Shown: positions 30,993 to 39,940, counted from the stretch's first letter. The stretch: DNA of 41,851 bases from Parcubacteria group bacterium GW2011_GWD2_42_14 (GCA_000998045.1 LCCS01000004.1:1-41851), one strand, 5' to 3'. Made by a program: numbers and translations. Notes: generated from the sequence alone by a model not told the origin.

Positions 30993-32657
30993 TTACATCA
31001 TTCCTCCCATACCACCCATTCCTCCCATACCACCCATTCCGCCACCCATATCATGCTTATGGTCATCAGGTGCATCTGCAATAGCTGCATCCGTTGTAAG
31101 AAGAATAGCAGCAGCGCTTGCAGCATTCTGCACACCTGAACGAGTTACTTTGACTGGGTCAATAATTCCCTTGTCGAGCATGTCAATGTATTCACCAGAA
31201 ATTGCGTCAAACCCAAGGTTACCTTTATCGTTAGCAACTTTGTTTACTACCACCATAGCACCATCCTCTCTTCCTGCGTTAAATGCGATTTGATAGAGGG
31301 GCATCAATAGAGCTTTAAGCATAATTTCGTACCCAGCAGCAAATTCAGGATTTCCATTTTTGCTTGCAAGCCTATCAGTGAGACGATGTGCAATCTTTGC
31401 AAGTGCAGTTCCACCTCCAGGAACTATACCTTCTTCTATAGCTGCTTTTGTCGCATTTACCGCATCTTCAATCTTTAATTTCAGATACTTCATCTCCGTT
31501 TCAGTTGCAGCACCCACGCGAATAACTGCTATTCCACCTGCAAGTTTTGCAACTCGTTCCTCAAGCTTCTCTTTGTCAAATTTACTTTCAGTGGTTTCAA
31601 GTTGCTTCTTGAGAGAATCAACCCGCTTGGTGATTTCTGTTTTTGATCCTTTTCCACCTATAATAAGTGTCGAATCTTTTGTAGAAACAACTCGTGATGC
31701 CTTTCCTAGGTGAGCAAGTTCTGCTTTTTCCAAAGAAAGACCAACATCTTCTGATATGACCTGTGCTCCCACGGTAATAGCAATATCTTGCAACATATCT
31801 TTCTTACGGTCACCATATCCTGGAGCTTTAATAACAAGAACATTGAAAGCACCTCGAAGTTTATTCACCACAAATGTTGCAAGTGCTTCACCATCACAAT
31901 CATCTGCAATAATAACCAAATCTTTAGATCCTGATTGCGCCATTCGTTCTAGGAGAGGTAGGATGTCTTTAATCGAAGAAACTTTTTTGTCAGTGATAAG
32001 TACGGACACTTCTTTGTACTCGGCTTCCATTCTCTCTGAATTGGTAACCATATATGGTGAGATGTATCCATTACTAAATTCAAGACCTTCCACCACCTCA
32101 CTCTCAATACCGAACGACTGACTCTCTTCAACAGTAACAACACCATCCTTCCCAACTTTTTCAATTGTTTCTGCAATAACCTTCCCCAGTTCTTCACTTT
32201 CTGCCGAAACAGTGGCAACCTGACGAATCTCATCATTACTTTTCACCGCTTTTGCCATTTTCTTTAATTCCTCAACTGTATCTTTCATTGCGTCATCAAT
32301 ACCCCTACGTACGTTCATTGCGTTGGCACCCAGTGCGGTACGCTTCATTCCCTCGCTCACAATAGCTTGTGTGAGAATCACCGCGGTCGTCGTACCGTCA
32401 CCTGCGGTATCGTTCGTCTTTGAAGCGACTTCCTTAACTATTTCTGCACCCATGTTTTCAAACTTGTCTTTGAGCGTTATTTCTTTTGCGATTGAAACAC
32501 CATCGTTGGTGATAGTGGGACTTCCGTACCCCTTATCAAGGGCAACGTTTCGTCCACGAGGACCAATGGTGATTCGCACTGCATTGCCTACTGCGTCAAC
32601 TCCTCGCTTAAGAGCTTTGCGAACATCTTCGTTATAAATTATTTCTTTATTTGCCAT
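30993..32657 (-). CDS. groEL: Chaperonin GroEL
   Basis: 554 aa group I chaperonin. ATP site GDGTTTA, GRNVALDKGYGSPTITNDG at the N-terminal equatorial domain, apical segment with EGLEFSNGYISPYMVT, hinge EERVAKLAGGIAVI, GEYIDMLDKGIIDPVKVTR near the C-terminus, and the flexible GGM tail (GGMGGMGGMGGMGGMM). No unusual loss. Second gene after groES with a 46-base gap. The low-complexity tail causes the Pro/Ile-rich shadow ORF on the plus strand. Confidence 0.98.
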   Translation of the reverse strand: MANKEIIYNEDVRKALKRGVDAVGNAVRITIGPRGRNVALDKGYGSPTITNDGVSIAKEITLKDKFENMGAEIVKEVASKTNDTAGDGTTTAVILTQAIVSEGMKRTALGANAMNVRRGIDDAMKDTVEELKKMAKAVKSNDEIRQVATVSAESEELGKVIAETIEKVGKDGVVTVEESQSFGIESEVVEGLEFSNGYISPYMVTNSERMEAEYKEVSVLITDKKVSSIKDILPLLERMAQSGSKDLVIIADDCDGEALATFVVNKLRGAFNVLVIKAPGYGDRKKDMLQDIAITVGAQVISEDVGLSLEKAELAHLGKASRVVSTKDSTLIIGGKGSKTEITKRVDSLKKQLETTESKFDKEKLEERVAKLAGGIAVIRVGAATETEMKYLKLKIEDAVNATKAAIEEGIVPGGGTALAKIAHRLTDRLASKNGNPEFAAGYEIMLKALLMPLYQIAFNAGREDGAMVVVNKVANDKGNLGFDAISGEYIDMLDKGIIDPVKVTRSGVQNAASAAAILLTTDAAIADAPDDHKHDMGGGMGGMGGMGGMGGMM

Positions 32658-32703
32658 ATGAAAATTAAATTCGTTTACTGATAAATATATTGCAAGAGCG
32701 TGC

Positions 32704-33027
32704 TTATTTTTCTATAACCGCACTTATGTTACTTTCAGATACAAGGTAGTACTCTGTTCCTTGATACTCGACTTTGTCTCCCCATTGAAAAATAACAATT
32801 TCACCAACGGTAACATCGAGAGGTATGCGTTTTTCTCCATCTTCATCCCACCTACCAGGACCTACTGCAACAACCTCACCACGATCAGCCTTATCACGGT
32901 TAACTGTTTCGGGAATAATAATGCCAGAAGGAGATCGTGTCCCGATCTCATCATCAGAAAGTGGACGAATGAGCACTTTATCACCCAACGGGCGAAGTGT
33001 TACTTGAGCTGTTGTGTCTTTTGACAT
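32704..33027 (-). CDS. groES: Co-chaperonin GroES
   Basis: 107 aa, slightly longer than the usual 95-97 because of an N-terminal extension (MSKDTTAQV). Core features: LRPLGDKVLIRPL, the mobile loop SPSGIIIPETVN that docks on GroEL, GEVVAVGPG, and GEIVIFQWGDKVEYQGTEYYLVSESNISAVIE. First gene of groES-groEL; promoter at 33098-33127. Confidence 0.97.
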   Translation of the reverse strand: MSKDTTAQVTLRPLGDKVLIRPLSDDEIGTRSPSGIIIPETVNRDKADRGEVVAVGPGRWDEDGEKRIPLDVTVGEIVIFQWGDKVEYQGTEYYLVSESNISAVIEK

Positions 33028-33097
33028 AATGCCGAATATTTATTATTGGTAAAAACCTAGGGTAAGTATCCTTAACTCCATAGGTAGAGAGGGGCAT

Positions 33098-33127
33098 AGT
33101 ATACAGGACTAAATTCATTTCAGTCAA
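33098..33127 (-). promoter_or_regulatory. Promoter of groES-groEL
   Basis: Minus strand TTGACT, 18-base spacer, TATACT. The leader to groES is about 65 bases. No CIRCE inverted repeat (TTAGCACTC-N9-GAGTGCTAA) is present. Confidence 0.6.
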
Positions 33128-33146
33128 CTTACTCTTTTTTATTGTA

Positions 33147-33175
33147 TTGTCAGAGACGAAGTTTCGGTGTAGTAT
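33147..33175 (+). promoter_or_regulatory. Promoter of secG, leaderless
   Basis: TTGTCA (33147-33152), 17-base spacer, TAGTAT (33170-33175). ATG 33183 follows after seven bases, so transcription should start at or next to the start codon. Confidence 0.55.
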
Positions 33176-33182
33176 CACTGAC

Positions 33183-33413
33183 ATGCAATTTATAGCGTCA
33201 ATACTTCCATATATACAAGTCGCGCTTGCAATCTTTTTGATTACCGCGATTCTTTTACAATCACGAGGTTCGTCACTTGGTGGAGCATTTGGTGGGGATG
33301 GTATGGGTTCTACATTTTACACTAGACGTGGAGCTGAAAAAACGCTCTTCCAAGCCACTGTTGTACTTGGGGTGCTTTTTGCTAGTACAGCATTTCTAAC
33401 TCTTTTTATCTAA
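33183..33413 (+). CDS. secG: Preprotein translocase subunit SecG
   Basis: 76 aa from Met13 of the longest ORF. Two transmembrane helices (ILPYIQVALAIFLITAILLQ and TLFQATVVLGVLFASTAFLTLFI) joined by the conserved glycine-rich loop SRGSSLGGAFGGDGMGSTFYTRRGAEKTL. SecG stimulates SecYEG-SecA transport. The start is set by the -10 box seven bases upstream and by the helix boundary. Divergent from groES. Confidence 0.93.
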   Translation: MQFIASILPYIQVALAIFLITAILLQSRGSSLGGAFGGDGMGSTFYTRRGAEKTLFQATVVLGVLFASTAFLTLFI

Positions 33414-33488
33414 ACGAGTTAGGCTTCTTCCTGTTTTTATTTCCGTTGAGAAACGACTACTAACGGTTCATATATAAATAATCCGTTG

Positions 33489-35345
33489 ATGTGTATTGAA
33501 CACTTAAACAATCGTATGACTTTAAACCAACACGCTGGTCCTGACACAACATATTCATACTCTCCCTCTCTCACCCTATTTGACCGACTCCGTATCCTAA
33601 GCTCATTTGAGCGATTGGTTATTGGAGTACTTTTCTTGCTTGTGATAATAAGTGGAACGTCGCTTGCCTACCAAACGAACAAAAATACCTTTGTAGAGAT
33701 ACCTCGAGTGGGAGGAAAACACGTGGAGGGTATTGTCGGTACCCCACGATTCATTAACCCTCTCTTGGCGATTTCCAATGCTGATAAAGACCTTACTGCG
33801 CTCGTATACGCTGGACTCCTTTCAAGAGATGCAGAAGGTACTCTCGTGCCGGAGCTTGCAGAATCCTATTCTGTTTCAGAAGATGGACTTGTGTATACGT
33901 TTACCCTTCGTGAGAATGTCACCTTTCATGACGGTACACCACTTACCGCCAAGGACGTTGTCTTTACTGTCGAACAAGCTGGAAACGCTTCTGTGCGAAG
34001 TCCGTCATTTGCTGACTGGGAAGGGGTACAGATTGAGCAGATAGATGCAAAAACTGTCACGTTTACTTTGCCTGAACCATATACACCTTTTATTGAAAAC
34101 CTCACCATTGGCATACTCCCTTCACATATATGGGAAGGCCTTTCCGCCGAAGAATTTCCTTTCAGCCAATTTAATATTACCCCGGTGGGTTCAGGACCAT
34201 ACATGATTGAGATGATTGAGCGTGATAAATCAGGTATACCTACTATATACAAACTCACAAGATTTAAGGATTTTGCATTAGGTTCACCGTACATACAAAC
34301 CATTGAGTTTGTTCTCTTTAACAATGAAGAAGAAGCGCTCACCGCGTACAGTACAGGCGTCGTACAAGCGGTTAACAGTATTACTCCTATGCGCTTAGAA
34401 GAATTTTTAAATACAGACACACAAAATACTACTGCGATACATCGTGCTCCTCTTTTGCGCGTGTTTGGTATTTTCTTTAACCATAACAGACAACCTATTT
34501 TTTTACGCAAGGAAGTCCGAGAAGCACTGGCTGAGGCAGCACCAAGAAAAGCTATAGTAGGAGAAATTTTTCGTGGTTACGGAACACTCCTTGATGGACC
34601 ACTCCTCTTTTCATACCTTACGAGCACCACTTCACAAGACAGTATACCTGCTGATGAAGTTGAACCAGAAGAGGAAACCAGTACAGGAGAAGGAGATGAA
34701 AAAAGTGCAGTGAACCACATTGAGCAAGCACGACATATTCTTGAAGATGCCGGTTGGAAACGCGAAGAAGGAAGCGGAGTATACATACTAGAAGATGACG
34801 ATGAGACAACACGACTTTCAGTGGCTTTGTCTACTGTCAATACACCGGAACTGGTACAGACCGCTGAACGAGTAGCAAGCAGTTGGCGGGAAGTTGGTGC
34901 GGAAGTTGAACTTAAGATTTTTGAACCTACAGACTTAACACAGTCCATCATACGGCCACGACGTTTTGACGCACTTCTATTTGGTATGGTTATTGGTCAC
35001 GAACTTGACCTCTATGCTTTTTGGCACAGTTCGCAAAGAAACGATCCAGGATTAAACATCGCACAATATGCGGACATCGAGGCTGACGCTCTTTTGGAAA
35101 AAATGCGTACCGAGCAAGATGCTTCAGCGCGCTCACAACTCTACTACGATTTTGCAGCGCTCGTTCGCAAAAATGTTTCTGCAATCTTTTTATATGCTCC
35201 TGATTTTATTTACCTCACTGACAAACGTGTTCACAATGTGAGCGTACATCCTATCGTTGAACCGAGTGAACGATTCGATATGGTATATAGTTGGTACATT
35301 GATACTGATAACGTGTGGTCGTTTCTCAAGGGGTTTTTTGAATAG
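33489..35345 (+). CDS. Membrane-tethered peptide-binding protein (SBP family 5, OppA/DppA-like)
   Basis: 618 aa from ATG 33489 (33486 is TTG). Short cytoplasmic N-terminus, one anchor helix (LVIGVLFLLVIISGTSLA), then a family 5 binding fold: GIVGTPRFINPLLA, VPELAESYSVSEDGLVYTFTL, FHDGTPLTAKDVVFT, NITPVGSGPYMIE and SSQRNDPGLNIAQYAD near the C-terminus. It likely captures oligopeptides outside the cell; no Opp permease or ATPase genes are in the window. TATATA and ATAAAT boxes lie just upstream, so the mRNA has almost no leader. Possible alternative start at Met 33516. Confidence 0.9.
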   Translation: MCIEHLNNRMTLNQHAGPDTTYSYSPSLTLFDRLRILSSFERLVIGVLFLLVIISGTSLAYQTNKNTFVEIPRVGGKHVEGIVGTPRFINPLLAISNADKDLTALVYAGLLSRDAEGTLVPELAESYSVSEDGLVYTFTLRENVTFHDGTPLTAKDVVFTVEQAGNASVRSPSFADWEGVQIEQIDAKTVTFTLPEPYTPFIENLTIGILPSHIWEGLSAEEFPFSQFNITPVGSGPYMIEMIERDKSGIPTIYKLTRFKDFALGSPYIQTIEFVLFNNEEEALTAYSTGVVQAVNSITPMRLEEFLNTDTQNTTAIHRAPLLRVFGIFFNHNRQPIFLRKEVREALAEAAPRKAIVGEIFRGYGTLLDGPLLFSYLTSTTSQDSIPADEVEPEEETSTGEGDEKSAVNHIEQARHILEDAGWKREEGSGVYILEDDDETTRLSVALSTVNTPELVQTAERVASSWREVGAEVELKIFEPTDLTQSIIRPRRFDALLFGMVIGHELDLYAFWHSSQRNDPGLNIAQYADIEADALLEKMRTEQDASARSQLYYDFAALVRKNVSAIFLYAPDFIYLTDKRVHNVSVHPIVEPSERFDMVYSWYIDTDNVWSFLKGFFE

Positions 35346-35350
35346 CTTTT

Positions 35351-35453
35351 GAGTTGAAAGTTATAAAATTAAATATTGAAAGTACTTTCATTCTTGATGA
35401 ATACAAACTCTCCTCGCGGGTTTATGAACTTTCAACTTTACACATTTAACTTA
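35351..35453. repeat. TTGAAAGTT inverted-repeat element, copy 3
   Basis: GAGTTGAAAGTT at the left, GAAAGTACTTTC in the middle and AACTTTCAACTTT at the right, with TCCTCGCGGG inside. As in copy 1, one end abuts a stop codon (mutY, minus-strand TAAGTT). It lies between convergent genes. Confidence 0.55.
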
Positions 35454-36305
35454 AGGCAATAACCACCTACCCCTCTTTTTTTGAATCAAACCTTCGTCGT
35501 GTAATTTTTGTATTTGTTTTTGTATTCGATCTTTCTTTATTTTTGTTGTAGCAACAAGCTTATTGAGCGTGGCACTTTCTGTAGTAGAAAGCGCGCAAAC
35601 AATTGCGCCACGCACTTCTCTGTCTGATCCCTTAAATATAGACTGTGGTGTGTAGTGTTTACTCTTCATATTACTTCGCACACCCTGCCCCTTCAGATAC
35701 GCTCCATAATCCATAAGCGCCCAGTACCATTCTCGCGGTCGTTTTGAATCGAGTAGTACCCTAGAAACTTCTAAAAGTTCTGTGTCAGAAACTTTTTCTT
35801 GATTCGTAAAAAGGTGGTAGAAAAATACGGTTCTAATATTAGTTTCTACCATAGGGAGGGGCGCATTATAGGCAAACGCAGACACAGCCGAAGCGGTATA
35901 CGGACCAATTCCAGGCAACTCAAGCAGAATTTCATACGCAGTAGGTATTCTCCCCTTGTACTCTTGCACAACAACCCCTGCGAGCTTATGGAGTGCCTGA
36001 GCCCGCCTGTTATACCCCAGACCTTGCCATGCCACGAGCACGTCACGAAGTGGTGCTACGGCGAGAGATTGTAAAGTAGGAAAGCGTTTCAAAAACACTC
36101 TGTACTTAGGAATAACACGAGCTACTTGTGTTTGTTGCAACATCACCTCAGACACAAGAATGTGGTAGGGATTTTTTGTCTTTCTCCACGGAAGAGAGTG
36201 TCTGCCATGGGTGTTGTAGTACTCCCAAACTGTTTTCTGTAATTGTTTAATTTTCTTCCTATCTATCATACTTGTATGGGATCGTCCCTCATACTCACAC
36301 CTCAT
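35451..36305 (-). CDS. mutY: MutY-like A/G-specific adenine glycosylase lacking the Fe-S cluster
   Basis: 284 aa HhH-GPD glycosylase that would remove adenine opposite 8-oxoguanine. Seen: HSLPWRKTKNPYHILVSEVM, LQQTQV (adenine-pocket motif), LPGIGPYTASAVSAFAY (helix-hairpin-helix) and MVETNIRTVFFYHLF. Two oddities: the catalytic Asp of the xDxNV motif is Glu154, and the four Fe-S cysteines after MDYGAYLKGQG are missing. The C-terminus is a winged-helix-like ATLNKLVATTKIKKDRIQKQIQKLHDEG rather than a Nudix-like domain. The nth stop and this start overlap as TAATG, so the genes are coupled. Confidence 0.87.
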   Translation of the reverse strand: MRCEYEGRSHTSMIDRKKIKQLQKTVWEYYNTHGRHSLPWRKTKNPYHILVSEVMLQQTQVARVIPKYRVFLKRFPTLQSLAVAPLRDVLVAWQGLGYNRRAQALHKLAGVVVQEYKGRIPTAYEILLELPGIGPYTASAVSAFAYNAPLPMVETNIRTVFFYHLFTNQEKVSDTELLEVSRVLLDSKRPREWYWALMDYGAYLKGQGVRSNMKSKHYTPQSIFKGSDREVRGAIVCALSTTESATLNKLVATTKIKKDRIQKQIQKLHDEGLIQKKRGRWLLP

Positions 36306-37024
36306 TACACCCTAAACATCTGCCCTGCGGGTGGGTATATAGGAATGAGCGGGTCTTTACTTGTGTCATACACACGCGCCGGCGCTATCTGCCTCCCATA
36401 CTCAATCACACGATACGTAAATGCAAACCATTCTTTCTTTGGAAGCAGTAACATAAGATCTTGCTCAATTTTTACAGGATCTTTTGAATCGGTGAGGTTA
36501 TACCGAAGAGCAAAACGTCTCACATGTGTGTCTACTGCTATACCATCAACGACACCATGCGCATTGCCAAGTACTACATTTGCCGTCTTTCTGGCAACTC
36601 CTGGGATAGTAAGAATTTCTTCCATAGTTTTGGGTATCTGACCACCATAAACTTCCGTAACTCGCTTTGCAGCAGCTAAAACATTTTTAGCTTTGTTTTT
36701 ATAAAAGCCAGTTGGTTTAATATCCTGTTCAAAATCTTTCTGCTTTGCGTTGACGTACGCATCCAATGTTGGATATTTCTTAAAAAGCACCTCCGTTACT
36801 TCATTTACTTTTTTATCCGTACACTGTGCGGACAATTCTACAGCTACAAGGAGTTCCCAATGCGTGTTCCATGTAAGAGCTATTTCTGCCTTTGGAAATA
36901 GCTTTTTAAGCTTCGTGTTGAGTTTCAAGAGTCGAGCTTTTCGCTCACGAAAAAGTACAGAATTTTGAGGGATAGACTTATGGGGTTGTTGTAATCTCCG
37001 AGTCACTTGTTTCTTTTGAGTCAT
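36305..37024 (-). CDS. nth: Endonuclease III-like DNA glycosylase lacking the Fe-S cluster
   Basis: 239 aa from ATG 37024; the longer ORF start reads into unrelated upstream sequence. HhH-GPD fold: SAQCTDKKVNEVT, IPGVARKTANVVLG with the catalytic Lys, and VDTHVRRF with the catalytic Asp. The usual C-x6-C-x2-C-x5-C cluster after the last helix is replaced by GRQIAPARVYDTSKDPLIPI with no cysteine. It should still cut oxidised pyrimidines, since both catalytic residues remain. The start lies 46 bases inside the upstream bactofilin-like gene, and the stop overlaps mutY. Confidence 0.9.
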   Translation of the reverse strand: MTQKKQVTRRLQQPHKSIPQNSVLFRERKARLLKLNTKLKKLFPKAEIALTWNTHWELLVAVELSAQCTDKKVNEVTEVLFKKYPTLDAYVNAKQKDFEQDIKPTGFYKNKAKNVLAAAKRVTEVYGGQIPKTMEEILTIPGVARKTANVVLGNAHGVVDGIAVDTHVRRFALRYNLTDSKDPVKIEQDLMLLLPKKEWFAFTYRVIEYGRQIAPARVYDTSKDPLIPIYPPAGQMFRV

Positions 37025-38204
37025 AGAGTGGTTTTTTTTCAGCTTCAATCTGTTGTTTTTTTCGCTGTACCCAAACATGTTCGTAGAGTAAAACAGTTGC
37101 AGCGTAAAATGCCAGTAAGAACACGAGCAGACGAACAACAAATCCAATAAAAGGTAGAATTGAAATTAAGGTAAAGGCGATAGCTCCAAAAGATACCCAA
37201 GCAAGGGAGAGCTCTTCACTCGTTTTTTTAAACGAGCGAGCAAGAAATATCCCGGCAAGTACTGGTGCGAGTGCGAGTGCTACACACACAAGAACAAAAT
37301 ACGCAAAGAGCATAATGAATCCTGGAACGATTCCTACCATAGTTATCATAACGAGCAGAGAAACAATTGGTACAGAAATCAAAATCAAAAAGCCTTTTAC
37401 AAAATTAATTGGGTTACCTTTTCTAAGTGCAATATCTGACATAGCACGCGTATGAGCTGGGAAGAAAAACACCAAAGTCACCGCAGCGACCACGGTAATG
37501 AGTATTAGCTCGATAAGTTTTACTAGATCTACTTTTCCATTGTCTGCACGCGAAGTCTGAAGTGGTGTGTAACGACGCTCTCCTGCAATAGACGCTGTCT
37601 CGGATACAAACGCTTCATGAGGCGCCTTATATTCTAAGTCTCCCTCAATACGAGTCGTACCTGTCACTGACAGAGATTCTCGTGTGTACGCACGTAGAGA
37701 ACCTCCTACGCTACCTCCTGTGAACTCTGTTACTCGTGTATACGCTTCAACAATACCCCCTATGGTTCCCTTACTCGATACATACTCACCTACCACCACC
37801 ACATCACCGTCGATTACTGCCTCTTCTGTGATGTGAATCGTACCACCAATGAGTACGACGTCTTCTGTAACGTGACCACTAAGTATAATCTCTCCTCCAA
37901 GTACACGCAGGTCACCCTGCACAACACCTGTAACATTCACCTTCCCACCAGCAAAAAGCATGTCTTCGGTAGACACACCGGAATGCACCACCTCAGAGCC
38001 TGCAGCAAAGACGTCACCCGTGGTGGTCCCAGCTAAAGAAACTGTTTTTCCCGCTACGTACAAATCATCCTCCAGAGTGGTATATGCTTCAAGCTCAAAT
38101 GTCTCACCTCCACGTATCACCATAGCGTGTGTGACATCGGGCATAAGAAGGCCAACACCAATTGCAAAGACGCTTAAAAAAAATGATAGGTGGATTATTT
38201 TCAT
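36978..38204 (-). CDS. Bactofilin-like beta-helix membrane protein
   Basis: 408 aa. Signal peptide MKIIHLSFFLSVFAIGVGLLMPDVTHA, then about 180 residues of short repeated turns (LEDDLYVAGKTVSLAGTTTGDVFAAGSEV, VTGVVQGDLRVLGGEIIL), typical of a polymer-forming bactofilin/DUF583-type beta-helix but facing outward. Four or so helices follow (LIELILITVVAAVTLVFFF, LILISVPIVSLLVMITMVG and others), then a charged tail. Possibly an envelope scaffold. First gene before nth and mutY; the overlap suggests co-transcription, not shared function. Confidence 0.83.
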   Translation of the reverse strand: MKIIHLSFFLSVFAIGVGLLMPDVTHAMVIRGGETFELEAYTTLEDDLYVAGKTVSLAGTTTGDVFAAGSEVVHSGVSTEDMLFAGGKVNVTGVVQGDLRVLGGEIILSGHVTEDVVLIGGTIHITEEAVIDGDVVVVGEYVSSKGTIGGIVEAYTRVTEFTGGSVGGSLRAYTRESLSVTGTTRIEGDLEYKAPHEAFVSETASIAGERRYTPLQTSRADNGKVDLVKLIELILITVVAAVTLVFFFPAHTRAMSDIALRKGNPINFVKGFLILISVPIVSLLVMITMVGIVPGFIMLFAYFVLVCVALALAPVLAGIFLARSFKKTSEELSLAWVSFGAIAFTLISILPFIGFVVRLLVFLLAFYAATVLLYEHVWVQRKKQQIEAEKKPLYDSKETSDSEITTTP

Positions 38205-38421
38205 AGTAGTATGTAAAGTAATAATTTTTAAGTTGTAATCTTCAAATGCTAATAATTATAGCATCTTCACGCTTCCTATGCTGGTCATGTATTTAGACAT
38301 AACAAGATACTTTTAGAATGTTCTGGACTTTCCTTATTTCTGACTTACACAAAACGAAAGTAATTCTGAGATAAACGATATTTTGTGAAGTTTGACAACG
38401 AAGTAGTGGTTTTTGTAAACT

Positions 38422-39429
38422 CTATTCCATTTCTTTCTTATACGCACCCTTACGAGCAGCAACATTTAACGATAGTCTGTGCAAAAGGGCCTTCTGTGCT
38501 ACATCGGTATTTGCATCAAGCCCCTTCCATGCTTCAAGTACTGGTTCCTCAAGTGCACGGGAATATGAAAAAGTTATCGGCCAAGGGAGGTTACCAAGAA
38601 GCGCGATGGCGTTGAGGTTCTCGGTAGCTTGGATTGGCGTTTGTCCACCCGAGAGGAAAACGATGCCTGCTGTAGAAAATGGCACAACGTCTTTGAGAAC
38701 CCTTACCGTCTCCCGTGCAACAAGCATAGGATTGATTGCTATTCCTGACTCACTTCCAGGGAGTGCCATGCTTGTCTTCAATACCAATCCGGAAAGTGAA
38801 ACACGAAATGCTTGAAGTTCTTCAAAGACATATTTGAGTGTCTTGTGAAGTACTTCGCCAGACCGCTCCAGAGTGTGCGTACCCTCAAAGAGGACCTCGG
38901 GCTCAACCATAGGTACCATATGTTTCTCCTGCACGATAGCTGCATAGTATGCCAATATGTGTGCATTTGCCCGAAGTATCGTGTCACTGGGCAGGTCGTT
39001 GGTGATGCGTATTACAGAACGCCACTTCGTAAAGCGAGCACCAAGTTGATAGTACTCGTCGAGTCGTTCACGAAGTCCATCAAGCCCGTGACTTATTTCT
39101 TCCTGTGCGAAGTTTGGAGCTGGCTGAAGTCCTTTATCAACCTTAATCCCCGGCATGATTCCTTTTCGTTCTAGGAGTCGACCAAAGTGTTCGCCAGAAT
39201 TACTCATGCCTCGAATCGTCGAATCAAAAAGTATCACTCCACTTAAGTATTCCTCGACGTCAGGAGCGGTGAAGAGAAGGTCTCTAAACCTTCTACCATT
39301 CTCGGTATTATCTTGTACACCAATAGACGTTAAACGTTTACTCATGGTGCTTTCGCTCTCATCGGCAGCGAGAATACCTTTACCGGGAGTCATTAATGTG
39401 CTCGCGAGCTTTTGTATAGTTGGTATCAT
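38422..39429 (-). CDS. Fructose-bisphosphate aldolase class I
   Basis: 335 aa, Schiff-base aldolase of glycolysis: fructose-1,6-bisphosphate to DHAP and glyceraldehyde-3-phosphate. Seen: GKGILAADESESTMSKR (class I signature), GIKVDKGL, FTKWRSVI, MVEPEVLFEG, the Schiff-base Lys in GLVLKTSM, and FLSGGQTPIQATENLNAI (phosphate site). TACACT lies six bases before the ATG with TTGCTG at 18 bases, predicting a leaderless mRNA. Divergent from smpB with overlapping promoters. Confidence 0.95.
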   Translation of the reverse strand: MIPTIQKLASTLMTPGKGILAADESESTMSKRLTSIGVQDNTENGRRFRDLLFTAPDVEEYLSGVILFDSTIRGMSNSGEHFGRLLERKGIMPGIKVDKGLQPAPNFAQEEISHGLDGLRERLDEYYQLGARFTKWRSVIRITNDLPSDTILRANAHILAYYAAIVQEKHMVPMVEPEVLFEGTHTLERSGEVLHKTLKYVFEELQAFRVSLSGLVLKTSMALPGSESGIAINPMLVARETVRVLKDVVPFSTAGIVFLSGGQTPIQATENLNAIALLGNLPWPITFSYSRALEEPVLEAWKGLDANTDVAQKALLHRLSLNVAARKGAYKKEME

Positions 39430-39435
39430 AACAAT

Positions 39436-39465
39436 AGTGTATCAGCTGTTCGTATAATACAGCAA
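39436..39465. promoter_or_regulatory. Overlapping divergent promoters of aldolase and smpB
   Basis: Minus strand: TTGCTG, 18-base spacer, TACACT for the aldolase. Plus strand: TATAAT at 39453-39458 for smpB. The two overlap, so they may compete. Confidence 0.5.
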
Positions 39466-39481
39466 CAAGAAATCCTATGGT

Positions 39482-39940
39482 ATGCTAAAAGCGATGCCTG
39501 TATTAATAAAAAACAAAAAAGCAAAATTTGATTTCGAAATACTTGAAACATTCGAGGCTGGTATTGAGCTCTTGGGTTCTGAGGTAAAATCTCTTCGGAA
39601 CGGAAGAGGAAAGCTGGAAGGAGCCCATGTTATTATTCGAGGTGGAGAGGCATATCTTGTGGGTGCATCTGTCGACCCGTATCAGCCTAAAAATATCAGT
39701 AAAGACTACGATGCTGAACGACCACGAAGACTCCTTCTTACTCGCAAAGAACTCAATAAACTCATAGGTTTAGAGGCTTCTAGAGGATTGACACTCATTC
39801 CTGTTTCGTTGTATACTAATAAGAACCTACTCAAGCTAAATTTCGCACTCGTCCGCGGAAAGAAGAAGGCAGACAAACGTGAAAGTATCAAGGAACGAGA
39901 TACCAAAAGAGACTTGGAGCGTTTGATAAAATATAAGTAG
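39482..39940 (+). CDS. smpB: tmRNA-binding protein SmpB
   Basis: 152 aa. OB-fold partner of tmRNA in rescue of stalled ribosomes. Seen: VLIKNKKAKFDFEILETFEAGIELLGSEVKSLR, the hallmark KNKKAxFDY-like start and GIxLxGxEVKSLR; AYLVGASVDPY; RLLLTRKELNKL; LIPVSLYTNKNLLKLNFALVRGKK; and a basic C-terminal tail (KADKRESIKERDTKRDLERLIK) that enters the mRNA channel. Met5 (39494) is an alternative start nearer the usual N-terminus. The tmRNA lies 465 bases downstream on the same strand. Confidence 0.96.
   Translation: MLKAMPVLIKNKKAKFDFEILETFEAGIELLGSEVKSLRNGRGKLEGAHVIIRGGEAYLVGASVDPYQPKNISKDYDAERPRRLLLTRKELNKLIGLEASRGLTLIPVSLYTNKNLLKLNFALVRGKKKADKRESIKERDTKRDLERLIKYK

Noticed and set aside
30949-31293. 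Pro/Ile-repeat ORF on the plus strand
   Set aside because: It is the antisense of the GroEL GGM tail, a low-complexity artefact.
33028-33127. CIRCE operator for groESL
   Set aside because: No inverted repeat resembling TTAGCACTC-N9-GAGTGCTAA is found between the promoter and groES.
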